Part shown: positions 1 to 10,275 of the stretch, one piece after another
Numbering within the stretch: position 1 is the first letter of the stretch
Layout of the letters: the number at the start of each line of letters is the position of its first letter
Assembly (NCBI GenBank): GCA_020698575.1
Contig: CM036254.1
Coordinates: forward strand, 2,462,383-2,526,382
Reading direction: 5' to 3'
DNA from: Bostrychus sinensis
Taxonomy: Eukaryota; Chordata; Actinopteri; Gobiiformes; Eleotridae
DNA length: 64,000 nucleotides
The notes under the pieces: model-generated
Seen by the model: the letters and a program-made list of their open reading frames with translations, nothing else
What the model was told of the DNA's origin: nothing
Databases searched by the model: none
Made by a program: the position numbers and the translations under genes

Positions 1-309
1 ACCAGGTCTAAACCAGGACTAAACCAGGTCTAAACTAGGTCTAAACCAGGTCTAAACCAGGTCTAAACCAGGACTAAACCAGGACTAAACCAGGGCTGAA
101 CCAGGTCTAAACCAGGTCTAAACCAGGTCTAAACCAGGACTAAACCAGGTCTAAACTAGGTCTAAACCAGGTCTAAACCAGGTCTAAACTAGGTCTAAAC
201 CAGGTCTAAACCAGGTCTAAACTAGGTCTAAACCAGGTCTAAACCAGGTCTAAACCAGGTCTAAACTAGGTCTAAACCAGGTTTAAACCAGGTCTAAACC
301 AGGTCTAAA
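1..309. repeat. 11-bp minisatellite array (ACCAGGWCTAA)n, array 1
   Basis: Head-to-tail 11-bp units, mostly ACCAGGTCTAA with ACCAGGACTAA and ACTAGGTCTAA variants, run from the window edge to about 309, so the array probably continues upstream. The same family recurs at 3531-5323, 5793-7113 and, in reverse complement, 14763-16465. No spacer structure and no coding potential are seen. Confidence 0.97.
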
Positions 310-432
310 CTCCTCTCTGTGCAAGTGTGTGTTCCATAGAAAGCATTTACAGTTGTTAGCTTTGATATATGACATATTTTTAATCTGTTGCTCATTTATA
401 CAACTCCAGAAAACTTTGCAGCAGCAGTAGAC

Positions 433-468
<36 letters not shown>

Positions 469-709
469 AAAGTAGTAGTAGTAGAATGTTCGATTGATTG
501 TCCACTGCACTTCCTGTTTTGCGCTGGAGGAACATTCTGCAATTAAAGTGAATTTTTAATTGGCTGGAAACGCTGCTAACTCTGGTGCTCAGGCTTATTC
601 CTCTTTCTAACCGAGGGGACGTCTCCGCCGGGACGTCTCCGCCGGGACGTTCTCACCGTCCCGTTTCCTGCCCCCCCCCGACACCTCTGGCTTCTTCTCC
701 TTCTCCTCT
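310..709. other. non-coding stretch with a (AGT)n microsatellite
   Basis: A trinucleotide run (GTA/AGT) lies at 421-484. A short tandem of GGGACGTCTCCGCC-like units is at about 618-650 and a C-run at 671-679. No exon or transposon is recognised here. Confidence 0.7.
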
Positions 710-1015
710 GCTGGTTAATATTCATTCAGGAAACAGTATCTCCATCTGAATTATTAATCGTATGAACTTTTTGGGGGCCCGAGCTGCTCCGCGGTGCCCT
801 CTCTCTGCCTCTCGCCCCCTCGCCCCTCGCCCCTCGCCTGGGCTCCGGCCAAACACATGCATAATTGATCCGCGCTCCCGATATCATTTTCTCCGTGTAA
901 TTGCCTGGGTATGACGATATGATGAAGTCTAATGGATAATTTATCTCTCCCCAAAATGGATAAAGAGCGGCTAATTCAGAGTTTATGGGCCCTCGCCTGG
1001 CCCCAGAGCGAGGGG
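710..1015. promoter_or_regulatory. candidate conserved non-coding element 1
   Basis: A high-complexity, repeat-free island. It contains TTAATATTCATTCAG and TGAATTATTAATCGTATG early on. From 850 to 1000 it is dense in homeodomain, POU and GATA-like words (CATGCATAATTGAT, GATATCATTTT, GTGTAATTGCC, GGATAATTTATC). A CGCCCCT tandem separates the two halves. It has no open frame with domain similarity. BCL11A loci are known for many conserved non-coding elements in and around the gene. That this is one of them is inference from sequence texture only. Confidence 0.35.
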
Positions 1016-1273
1016 CCCGTGGTCAGAGCCGAGAGCAGAGCGGATACAGCAGAGAGGACAACAAATCTGAGGAAGAAAGAGGATTTTAACAACAATATTA
1101 TGGTTTTTATGATATATTTAGATAAGTTGTGCACTGCAGTTTGGAGTAGAAGTGACTAGGGCCCAGAGCTGAAAGGGGGCCCCCAAGGACGGTCATTTTT
1201 CTGTACAATAGTGAACGAGCTGTTTCAACGACAGAAAACAAACCACAAACCAGCCTAAAATATTGTTTATCAT
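1016..1273. other. unannotated non-coding sequence
   Basis: AT-rich single-copy sequence. I see no exon, RNA gene or recognisable repeat. Confidence 0.5.
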
Positions 1274-1451
1274 CACAAAAAATCTCTAAATGGACTGGAC
1301 ATTAAGTTTTTTCCTCAGAGACGTTTTGGTGTTCGTCCATCAAACTTCTGTTTCCTGTAAACTCAAACTGATGAAGGCGTTTGGATGAACACGGAAGCAT
1401 CTTTGAGGAAAAACAAACTTAATGTCCAGTCCATTTACAGAATTTTTTGTG
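1274..1451. mobile_element. palindromic MITE (fold-back element)
   Basis: The whole 178-bp segment folds on itself. The left arm (CACAAAAAATCTC, then AAATGGACTGGACATTAAG) is matched by the reverse complement on the right (CTTAATGTCCAGTCCATTT, then GATTTTTTGTG-like). The inner part (GTGTTCGTCCATCAAAC versus GTTTGGATGAACAC) pairs too. This is typical of a non-autonomous DNA transposon. No clear target-site duplication was found. Confidence 0.75.
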
Positions 1452-1458
1452 TATTTGT

Positions 1459-1883
1459 TAGGGCTGTGCAATATATCGCAAATTTATCGTTATCGCAATA
1501 TCAGCAAATGCAATATCAGTATCGTAAGAATCTAAATATATCACAATAACGCTGTGGTCTTCCATCTGACAGAGATTTACACTGAAGAATCATTTTCCAC
1601 CAGAGCCTTAAAAGAACATGTGTTGTGACTAAATAAAAATGTTTAAAAAGTCCAGTTTTAGTGGTAATTTAATTAATTTAGTCCCAGCTTAGCCTTGTTT
1701 TATTCCTGCTTTAGTCTGTGTTAAGTTTTGATTTTGTGGCTGTTTTGACTTACTTTTACTTATTTTTTGTGAAATGTAATGAATTTAACTTACTATGTTT
1801 GAAAAGTAGGCTCTATTTTCAAATATCGCAATAATATCGTTATCGCAATTTTTAGTATAGTTATCGAATATCGTGCAGCCCTA
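1459..1883. mobile_element. non-autonomous DNA transposon, TAGGGCTG termini (hAT-like)
   Basis: The left end TAGGGCTGTGCAATATATCG and the right end, read in reverse complement as TAGGGCTGCACGATATTCG, form terminal inverted repeats. Both continue into TATCG/GCGATA-rich subterminal sequence. This terminus type is widespread in fish. The flanking octamers do not match, so the family assignment is tentative. Confidence 0.7.
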
Positions 1884-1902
1884 CATCAAATAAGATTTTT
1901 GG

Positions 1903-2024
1903 CTGTGACAAGCTGGTCCCTGTCCAGGCTGTACCCCGCCTAAGGCCCAAAGTTACTGGGACAGGTTCCAGTCACCCACGACCCCCAAATGAATAAATGG
2001 AAGAAAATGAATGAATGAAAGTAT
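1903..2024 (+). mobile_element. SINE/L2-type 3' tail fragment
   Basis: Contains the tail module (GTCCAGGCTGTACCCCGCC, GGGACAGGTTCCAG, CACCCACGACCCC) and ends in AATGAATGAATG tandem units. The same module is complete at 31663-32004 on the other strand and degenerate at 9079-9160, about 17755-17840 and about 35570-35690. Confidence 0.7.
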
Positions 2025-3226
2025 GATTTTTGGCACAGCCCTAGTGCAGTCTTCGTGTTGTACCAGTACATTTCAATAAAAGTTTGTGTTTAAAAATACA
2101 AAATACAGAGCAGTTCTGTTTCTGTCATCTCACTGTGCATTCTGAATATTCATAGTCTTTAATACACAGTGAACAACAGAAATATTATTATTAATATTAT
2201 TCTTAATTCTACTTCCAGCCGTCGTACTTCAGCTTTACTTTAAGAATCTGGCAGACGTCTAAGCCTGCAGTTCTCTGTACGTAAGCTGTGTAGGTTGCTG
2301 GAAGTATTTTTGCAGCAGTGGTGTTGTTGCTGGGGTCGGGAGGTGCACCAGGAGCAGAGCAGGTTCTGTCGGTTTGGCAGTGCCTTGCTCAAGGGCAGCA
2401 GCAGCTTTGTGTCAGCGGAGTTAGACTTTTCTTTAATGTTGCTTGAGTGCTGACTGATGGGATTCCTGAGATGTTCTGTGGAGTTTTGTTGACTTTAGGT
2501 CAGGTACATTTTGTCCCACAGCACCTGCTCCACAGAAGCTGAAGTTTTTTTTCAACATGTCTCAGGAAAAAATGAATTTGTTGCTCTGTGATTGGTTGAT
2601 AAAATAAATTTGTTAACAAACAAAAGAGCAAATGTTTTTAAAAGTCCCATATTGTGCTTTTCTGTCTTTCTGAACTAATGTTGGACTCCTTTGCATTATT
2701 TCAGGGTTTATAACTTAAAATATTGTGTCTGTATTGTTATGTATTGGAGAAAACGCTTGGTTAGGTGTCTGTCGCCCCCTGCTGGCAATAGTGTGGATTG
2801 GACAGAGCATAAAATGGCTACTTAGCACAGCTGTTAGCAACAGTGACAGCAGTTTAAGTTGTCTTTAAATGATCAGAACGAGTCCGGTGACGGTGTCTGG
2901 GCTTTAGAAACGCGCAGGAGCACTTCCTGGTTTCACCGTGTCTACGTAGAGCTGTGAGACCGAGCAGTTTTCAGCTCTGGAGAAGGGCAGCGCCTCAGCA
3001 TACAGGATTACTCAAACAGAATACTACTGCAGCTCTGTTTTTGAGGAGGAGACATTTAGGATTTAGCAGAAAAGGAGACTGCTTTGAAGAAATCCAGGAT
3101 GCCAGAAGCCAGTGTCCTCTTTGTGCTAGTCCCAAGCCTGGATAAAAGGAGACTGGCGGTTCTTTCTGAGGTGTCTCTCTGGGTTTTTGGAGCTGTGATG
3201 TCTCGTAAAGCTGTATGTTGCTGCTG
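2025..3226. other. unannotated non-coding sequence
   Basis: Mixed AT-rich sequence. A piece at about 3128-3150 (TAGTCCCAAGCCTGGATAAA) recurs at 14661 (reverse), 16850, 23250 and 61683, so it belongs to a dispersed repeat. CGCCCCCTGCTGG at about 2772 is another common repeat word. Short open frames here have no recognisable domain. Confidence 0.5.
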
Positions 3227-3302
3227 TCCTGGTTTCCTTCAGAGGCCTGTTCTCAGTAAAGGTCGTGTGCTCGTGTCCCGCTCCCTGTAAGCGGACCCCG
3301 GA
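3227..3302. repeat. locally duplicated segment, copy 1
   Basis: A roughly 75-bp segment including TGTCCTGGTTT, CCTGTTCTCAGTA and GCTCCCTGTAAGCGGACCC is repeated with few differences at 7232-7312. Each copy sits next to an 11-mer array, which suggests that array and flank were duplicated together. A GGACCCTGGACC tandem follows at 3296-3350. Confidence 0.7.
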
Positions 3303-3530
3303 CCCGGACCCTGGACCCTGGACCCTGGACCTCGGACCCCGGACCAGGACCCAGTGTGTACTCTGAGCCTCTGGGACATGCGTTTGCAGCGGGACATGTA
3401 CAGTATCTGAGCCCCCGGGACGGCTGATAAGACGTCCGCCTCAGAGTCACGTATGAATCCAGAACGCAAACACGGCACAGTTCTCTCACAGATTAGGCCC
3501 AGTCTGGAATTTGGAGGAACACAACAGGGA
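3303..3530. other. short tandem and unannotated sequence
   Basis: A GGACCCTGGACC-type tandem to about 3350, followed by non-coding sequence leading into the next 11-mer array. Short frames here are not convincing genes. Confidence 0.5.
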
Positions 3531-5323
3531 CTTAGACCGGGACTAAGACCAGGACTACAACTGGGCCTGGACCAACACTAAACCTGGATTAAAATGAGCA
3601 CTAAACCAGGGCTAAAATAATACTAAAATAAGGAAACAACTAAACCAGGGCTAATAAACCTGGACTAAACCTAAACTAAACCTGGACTAAACCAGCACTA
3701 AACCTGGACTAAACCTAAACCTGGACTAAACCTAAACTAAACCTGGACTAAACCAGCACTAAACCTGGACTAAACCTAAACTAAACCTGGACTAAACCAG
3801 CACTAAACCTGGACTAAACCAGCACTAAACCTGGACTAAACCAGCACTAAACCTGGACTAAACCTAAACTAAACCTGGACTAAACCTAAACTAAACCTGG
3901 ACTAAACCAGCACTAAACCTGGACTAAACCTAAACTAAACCTGGACTAAACCAGCACTAAACCTGGACTAAACCTAAACTTAACCTGGACTAAACCAGCA
4001 CTAAACCTGGACTAAACCAGCACTAAACCTGGACTAAACCTAAACTAAACCTGGACTAAACCAGCACTAAACCTGGACTAAACCAGCACTAAACCTGGAC
4101 TAAACCAGCACTAAACCTGGACTAAACCTAAACTAAACCTGGACTAAACCTAAACTAAACCTGGACTAAACCAGCACTAAACCTGGACTAAACCTAAACT
4201 AAACCTGGACTAAACCAGCACTAAACCTGGACTAAACCTAAACTTAACCTGGACTAAACCAGCACTAAACCTGGACTAAACCTAAACTTAACCTGGACTA
4301 AACCAGCACTAAACCTGGACTAAACCTAAACTAAACCTGGACTAAACCAGCACTAAACCTGGACTAAACCTAAACTAAACCTGGACTAAACCAGCACTAA
4401 ACCTGGACTAAACCTAAACTTAACCTGGACTAAACCAGCACTAAACCTGGACTAAACCTAAACTTAACCTGGACTAAACCAGCACTAAACCTGGACTAAA
4501 CCTAAACTAAACCTGGACTAAACCAGCACTAAACCTGGACTAAACCTAAACTAAACCTGGACTAAACCAGCACTAAACCTGGACTAAACCTAAACTAAAC
4601 CTGGACTAAACCAGCACTAAACCTGGACTAAACCTAAACTTAACCTGGACTAAACCAGCACTAAACCTGGACTAAACCTAAACTTAACCAAAGCTAAATC
4701 AATACTTAACCAGGGCTAAACCACGACTAAACCAGGGCTAAACCATGGCAACAGTAGTACAAAATCTGCATCTAAACCAAGACTTAACCTGGACTAAACC
4801 AGGGCTAAGTCAGGACTAAACAAGGACTAAATCAAGTACTGAACCAGGACTAAACCCAGACTAAGCCAGGACTTAACCAGGATTAAACCAGGCCTAAACG
4901 AGCACTAAACCAAGTACTAAACTGGGACTATATCAGGACTATACAAGGGCCAAACCAGAACTAAATTCAGGACAAAATCCACAACTAAAACAGGGCTAAT
5001 CCAGGACTAAACCTGGACTAAATCAAGTACTGAACCAGGGCTAAACCCAGAATGAACCGGGACTAAAACAGGGCCAAACCAGAACTAAATTCAGGACAAA
5101 ATCCACAACTAAAACAGGGCTAATCCAGGATTAAACCTGGACTAAACCTGGACTAAACCTGGACTAAACCAGAACTAAATTCAGGACAAAATCCACAACT
5201 AAACCAGGACTAAACCAAGTCCTAAACTGGGACTATATCAGGACTAAACCCATGACTAAACCCAGGCTTAACCAGCTCTGAACCAGGACTAAACCAAAAC
5301 TAAAGCAGGACTAAATCCAGGCT
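3531..5323. repeat. 11-bp minisatellite array 2 with 44-bp higher-order repeat
   Basis: About 1.8 kb of 11-bp units. Three unit types dominate: A = CCTGGACTAAA, B = CCTAAACTAAA, C = CCAGCACTAAA. From about 4187 to 4690 they repeat in the fixed order A-B-A-C, a 44-bp higher-order unit. From 4690 to 5323 the units are more diverged (ACCAGGGCTAA, AAATTCAGGAC and others). Confidence 0.97.
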
Positions 5324-5465
5324 TTAGTGAGCTCAGTGCAGCCCTGTAGTCAGTGAAGCTTTGGTCTGTGGTCTTATTGTCGAACCTGTGTGCATGTGTG
5401 TGCATGTGTGTGTGTGTGTGTGTGTGTGTGCATGTGTGTGTGCATGTATGTGTGTGTGTGTGTCT
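5324..5465. repeat. (TG)n microsatellite and flank
   Basis: A TG dinucleotide run with CATG interruptions occupies about 5389-5463. Confidence 0.9.
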
Positions 5466-5792
5466 TTGGTCATAAACTGCGGTGTTAAACCCTGTGACCC
5501 CGGGCCGCTGCTCCCGTCTGCTCCTCCGTGCCCTGGTTAAATCATTTGCAGAGGTCTGTATGTTCTGTATGTGCGCGCCACATGATAGTCCCGGGACATG
5601 TGCTGCGTCAGCTCTGACCCGAACCCTGGACCGGACCATCCTCAGACAGGGACGGGGGCGCAGGCGCTTATATAACCTCAGATATTTACATCAGCACAGG
5701 GGCAACATAAACGCACCGACGTCACCCGGACTCTGTGGGACAGGGCGGACCTCCCGGGACAGGGCTAGGTACTGCAGGTATTAGTACAAAAC
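5466..5792. other. GC-rich single-copy spacer between arrays
   Basis: High-complexity sequence, including GGTTAAATCATTTGCAGAGG and GATATTTACATCAG words, between two 11-mer arrays. A 100-codon open frame lies here but has no recognisable domain. It could be a short conserved non-coding element. Confidence 0.4.
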
Positions 5793-7113
5793 TGAGGCTA
5801 AATCTGGACTAAACCAGGTCTAAACCAAGACTAAACCAGGTCTAAACTGAGGAATAAAAGAGACATTAACCCAGAAAATGTTAAAACTAAATAAGGACAA
5901 AACAGGGATTATATCTGGACTAAGACTAGGACTTCAACTGAGCTCAACAAGGACTAAACCAGGATTAAACCAGGACTAAACCAGGGACTAAACCAGGACT
6001 AAACCAAGACTAAACTGGGACTAAACCAGGACTAAACCAGGATTAAACCAGGACTAAACCAGGGCTAAACCAAGACTAAACCAAGACTAAACTGGGGCTA
6101 AAGCAGGACTAAACCAGGACTAAACTGGGGCTAAACCAAGACTAAACTGGGGCTAAAGCAGGACTAAACCAGGACTAAACCTGGACTAAACCAGGACTAA
6201 ACCAGGACTAAACCAGGACTAAACCAGGGCTAAACCAAGACTAAACTGGGGCTAAAGCAGGACTAAACCAGGACTAAACTGGGGCTAAACCAAGACTAAA
6301 CTGGGGCTAAAGCAGGACTAACCCAGGGCTAAACCTGGACTAAACCAGGACTAAACCAGGACTAAACCAGGACTAAACCAGGACTAAACCAAGACTAAAC
6401 TGGGGCTAAAGCAGGACTAACCCAGGACTAAACCAGGACTAAACTGGGGCTAAACCAAGACTAAACTGGGGCTAAAGCAGGATTAAACCAGGACTAAACC
6501 TGGACTAACCCAGGGCTAAACCTGGACTAAACCAGGACTAAACCAGGACTAAACCAGGATTAAACCAGGACTAAACCAGGGCTAAACCAAGACTAAACCA
6601 AGACTAAACTGGGGCTAAAGCAGGACTAAACCAGGATTAAACCAGGACTAAATTGGGGCTAAAGCAGGATTAAACCAGGACTAAATCTGGACTAATCCAG
6701 GGCTAAACCAGGGCTAAACCAGGACTAAACCAGGACTAAACCAGGATTAAACCAGGACTAAACCAGGGCTAAACCAAGACTAAACCAAGACTAAACTGGG
6801 GCTAAAGCAGGATTAAACCAGGACTAAACCTGGACTAACCCAGGGCTAAACCTGGACTAAACCAGGACTAAACCAGGACTAAACCAGGATTAAACCAGGA
6901 CTAAACCAGGGCTAAACCAAGACTAAACCAAGACTAAACTGGGGCTAAACCAGGACTAAACCGGGACTAAACCAAGACTAAATTGGGGCTAAAGCAGGAT
7001 TAAACCAGGACTAAACCTGGACTAATCCAGGGCTAAACCAGGGCTAAACCAGGACTAAACCAGGACTAAACCAGGACTAAACCAGGACTAAACCAGGTCT
7101 GAACCAGACTTAA
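5793..7113. repeat. 11-bp minisatellite array 3
   Basis: About 1.3 kb of 11-bp units of the ACCAGGACTAA family. The variants ACTGGGGCTAA, GCAGGACTAA(A) and ACCAAGACTAA alternate, giving irregular higher-order blocks such as the ACTGGGGCTAA-AGCAGG pair. Same orientation as arrays 1 and 2. Confidence 0.97.
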
Positions 7114-8224
7114 TTCAGTCGTTCTGAACTGTTCTGTTTAAGGAACCCAGATTTTCTCCCAGATCATTAAACTGTGACCTGTTTTTTGCAGAGCCAGAGT
7201 TATTTTCTGTGTGATTTAAGCTGCTCCTGTCCTGTCCTGGTTTACTGCGCGCCCCTGTTCTCAGTACGGGTCATGTCCTCGTGTCCTGCTCCCTGTAAGC
7301 GGACCCTGGACCCTGGAGCTCCGTGTGCAGCAGGACATGTCTCTGCGAGGTTAGGTTCTTTAAGGGCATTAAAAACCACCGCCCTGTGGCCTCCTCTCTT
7401 TCCTCTAATCTCCTGTGAACAGTGGCTCGTTGGTTTGCTGCAGCTCCTCGGTGATGTCCTGCAGAGATAGAGCTCACTAAAGCCTGGATTTAAATGCTGA
7501 GAGTTTTTATTTAAAGCAGGGGAGTTTGTGTTTTATATCTGAAGAAAACAAGAGACGAGGACTGGAGCTGGAGCTGGAGGGAGGCCAGGAGTCAGAGCAA
7601 GGAGGAAGAGATTGTGGGCTGAAAAAAAAAAGAGAAGTTTTGTCTCGTGGCTTAAATTAATACAGACGACATTGCTGCGAGGCCTTTTTGTACCTGATGC
7701 ATGATTCAAAGTTGCAAGGTTCAAAGACAGACTGAAGCTGTTTGTAAAACCGAATGCCACAAACTTGGCCTGGCTTTTATTGTGCACTTTAATGTATTTT
7801 ATCACTGATAGAGCTTATTTATTTACAGGAAAATAAATCTAAAAGTACGTGCATTGAACATTTTTCTCAGATATCTCCTCACTGCAAGAACGTCCAGAAA
7901 GCTTTAAAGGATGGGTTAAAAGCAGAGAATAAACTTTAAATAAACTGATCAATAAATGGGAATTGTGACTTAAAAATAAAAAAGAGGGATTGATCCAAAC
8001 ATGCAATTTAAATTTTTTCACTATTCCCCATTTCATATTTTCTTCATTTGCAGTTGTAGGGTTGCATTTGCTGTCATTTTTATTTTGTTAGAATTTTTCC
8101 TCAGCTTAAAGTTCAAATTTTTACTTTACAATTGAAATTTTTGTTTACACTGAAGCCAGGGCTTTTCTAAACTTCATTTGCAGGAAAGCTAAGTTAGAAA
8201 GTGACACGATGTGTGAGGGCCCAT
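7114..8224. other. duplicated flank copy 2 and unannotated non-coding sequence
   Basis: 7232-7312 is the second copy of the segment at 3227-3302. The remainder (7313-8224) is AT-rich non-coding sequence without recognisable exons. CTGGAGCTGGAGCTGGAG at 7562-7580 is a short tandem. Confidence 0.55.
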
Positions 8225-8445
8225 TCATTCAATTTCAATTCAGTTTTATTTGTGTGTCCCAGGATCACAACAAAGTCTCCTCAAAGGCTTCACAAACAGA
8301 TTAATCAAACATAAACAATCAACACAAACAATAACTACACTAAACTAAACAGTCTGTCCTTCTCTTAAGGAAAAACTCCTAAAAAACCCAGCTACATTAC
8401 TGGGTAAACATTATTAATAAGACTTCATTACACAATAAACCAGTC
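8225..8445. repeat. dispersed teleost repeat fragment
   Basis: CAATTTCAATTCAGTTTTATTTGT followed by GATCACAACAAAGTCTCCTCAAAGGC and GGAAAAACTCCT resembles a very common teleost dispersed repeat as I remember it. No termini are defined. Confidence 0.5.
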
Positions 8446-8450
8446 ACACA

Positions 8451-8957
8451 CACTGTAAAAAAATAAATAAATTGCTGCAAAAACTCAAGGCAGCAGGATC
8501 CCTCAAGATTTTTGAGTTTTAGAGCCAACTCAAAATCTTAAGTTTTCAACAACGAATACTTTGTTCACTTAATTTGACGTTAATATGTCTAAAAACTTTC
8601 AATCTTAAGTTTTACTCACTAGTCATTATTTTTTAAACTCATCTTATAGCCAACTTACTCTCCATTGTTCAGAAAAAGTTGTTAAATTGTTTTGTTAAAT
8701 TTAATATATTTAGTTTTTATTATAATCAATAATACTTTTTCTGAACAATGTATAGTAAGTTGGCTGTAAGATAAGTTAAAAACATATTGATATACAACTT
8801 AAAATTTAAAGTTTTAAGACGTGAGTGAACGTTAAATTGAACAAAAAAGTATTCAGTTGCTGAAAACTTGAGTTTTTGAGTTGGTCCCAAAACTCAAAAA
8901 TCTTAAGGGATCCTGTTGCCTTTAGTTTTTGAGTTTTTGCAGCATTTTTTTTTGTTA
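8451..8957. mobile_element. long palindromic MITE (~0.5 kb)
   Basis: The segment is an imperfect palindrome over its full length. The left part (GCTGCAAAAACTCAAG, GATCCCTCAAGATTTTTGAG, AGCCAACTC) is mirrored on the right (GAGTTGGTCCCAAAACTC, CTTAAGGGATCC, GAGTTTTTGCAGC). Near the centre, CCATTGTTCAGAAAAAG mirrors CTTTTTCTGAACAATG. It has no coding potential and is a non-autonomous fold-back element. Confidence 0.8.
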
Positions 8958-9069
8958 ATTTGTTTTGTTTTCCTGTAGATAATCAATCTTTGAACAGAAA
9001 TGCACCTTAAAGCTGTTCAAAAATGCAAATATTGGTCAGAAATAAACTAAAATAAATGTAAAAACTGGA

Positions 9070-9165
9070 CTAATGTCATCGCCGTGCGAGCCCACAGTTC
9101 CTGGGACAGGCTCCAGTGCTGGCGACGCCTGAAGGGAATAGTGTGAGAAGATGAATGAATGAAAT
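9070..9165 (+). mobile_element. SINE/L2-type tail fragment
   Basis: A degenerate copy of the tail module (CCCACAGTTCCTGGGACAGGCTCCAGTG, then GAATGAATGAAATGAA) seen at 1903-2024 and, intact, at 31663-32004. Confidence 0.6.
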
Positions 9166-9324
9166 GAAGCACCAACAACACTCCTGCCCTGTGTTCATGA
9201 ACAGAAACAGCTCATCCCTCAGAGTCGGCCTCACACAGAATCCCTGGGACAGAGATGAAGCGTCCCCCGTCCTCGGTGAGAGAGCTGTTTCTGTCCCCTG
9301 ACCCGTGTCCGGCCCCGCTCCTTC

Positions 9325-9610
9325 CCGTCCCGCTCAGAGTCACAGATTTTATGTATATGTGTGTTTATGCGCCTGTCGCTGATGAATGATCTATGGCTCT
9401 GGTTTTAGCGCCGCCATATTTCTGCCCGGCGCGGCGTCAGCGGCGTATGAATGATAAATTACAGATGTCCGAGGGATTCACCCCAGCACCTGTGGTCCCT
9501 CGCTCCCCCGGACGGCCGCGTGGCCCCGGAGCAGAGGGAGAACGCGAACAAATATGACAAAAAATATAAAAGAGAAGCAGGAGGGCCGCCCCGGGACGGC
9601 TCTGCTCCTC
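9325..9610. promoter_or_regulatory. candidate conserved non-coding element 2
   Basis: A repeat-free, compositionally balanced island containing GATGAATGATCTATGG, GCGCCGCCATATTTC, GTATGAATGATAAATTACAG and AACAAATATGACAAAAAATATAAA. Both strands have short open frames but none with a domain. The GCCGCCATATT word resembles a YY1 site. A regulatory role is inference. Confidence 0.35.
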
Positions 9611-10118
9611 TGGGGCAGGTTCAGAAGCAGGTTTTTGGAGTAAGTTCAGTGAAGTCTGTGACAGGAGCTGAGGTTTCCAGTCTGGAGTTGTTTTAAAGTA
9701 ACACAAGTTTTTCTTTATAAAGTGTTGTGTTTACAGTTGTCCCACTTGTCCCGCGTCGTGTGTTACTGCAGCTATTCCCAAAGTTCAGGACGGTCGTGGC
9801 CCCTTAAATTCCCAAAAATCCCTCGCAGGACCCCCAACGATAAAACTTCCCTCTGTTCAAAAGACTCTGCCATGTTTTTCTCCATATGTTTTTTTATAAA
9901 AACATTACAAAACACTGATTATTGACTAAAAGTTGTTTTATTGTATTTAATTTCAAATGTTTTTAGGTACTTTTTATATTTTTGTGTGTTTTATTTGTTT
10001 TTATGAACCAAAACCATGTGTGTGAAATAATAATAATAAAAAATAATAATAAATTGAAATTGAAACTGAAATATAGACAAGCCTCTGGGGACCCCCTCCA
10101 TCCACTTTCTATTGCACA
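9611..10118. other. unannotated non-coding sequence
   Basis: AT-rich single-copy sequence. I see no exon, RNA gene or defined repeat. Confidence 0.5.
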
Positions 10119-10275
10119 TTTTACAAACACAGAAGTTTCCAAAGTGCTGCACAAAATTATAAAACAATAAATAAATGAAAACATGTTCTGTTTAACCTCA
10201 CGAGCTTCCACTAAAGCAATAAAAACTAGTAAGATCAATACAATAAAAAAGCACATAAATAAATAAAATTACTGA
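10119..10275 (-). mobile_element. LINE 3' UTR fragment
   Basis: GTGCTGCACAAAATTATAAA followed by AATAAATA-rich sequence and TTCCACTAAAGCAATAAAAACTAGTA is shared with the minus-strand LINE at 38160-38545 (GCTGCACAAAATTATAAAAACAATAAATAAA, TTCCCATTAAAACAATAAAAA). It is therefore an orphan 3' end of the same family. Confidence 0.55.

Noticed and set aside
1..7113. CRISPR-like array
   Set aside because: Units are contiguous 11-mers without unique spacers, and the sequence is vertebrate.
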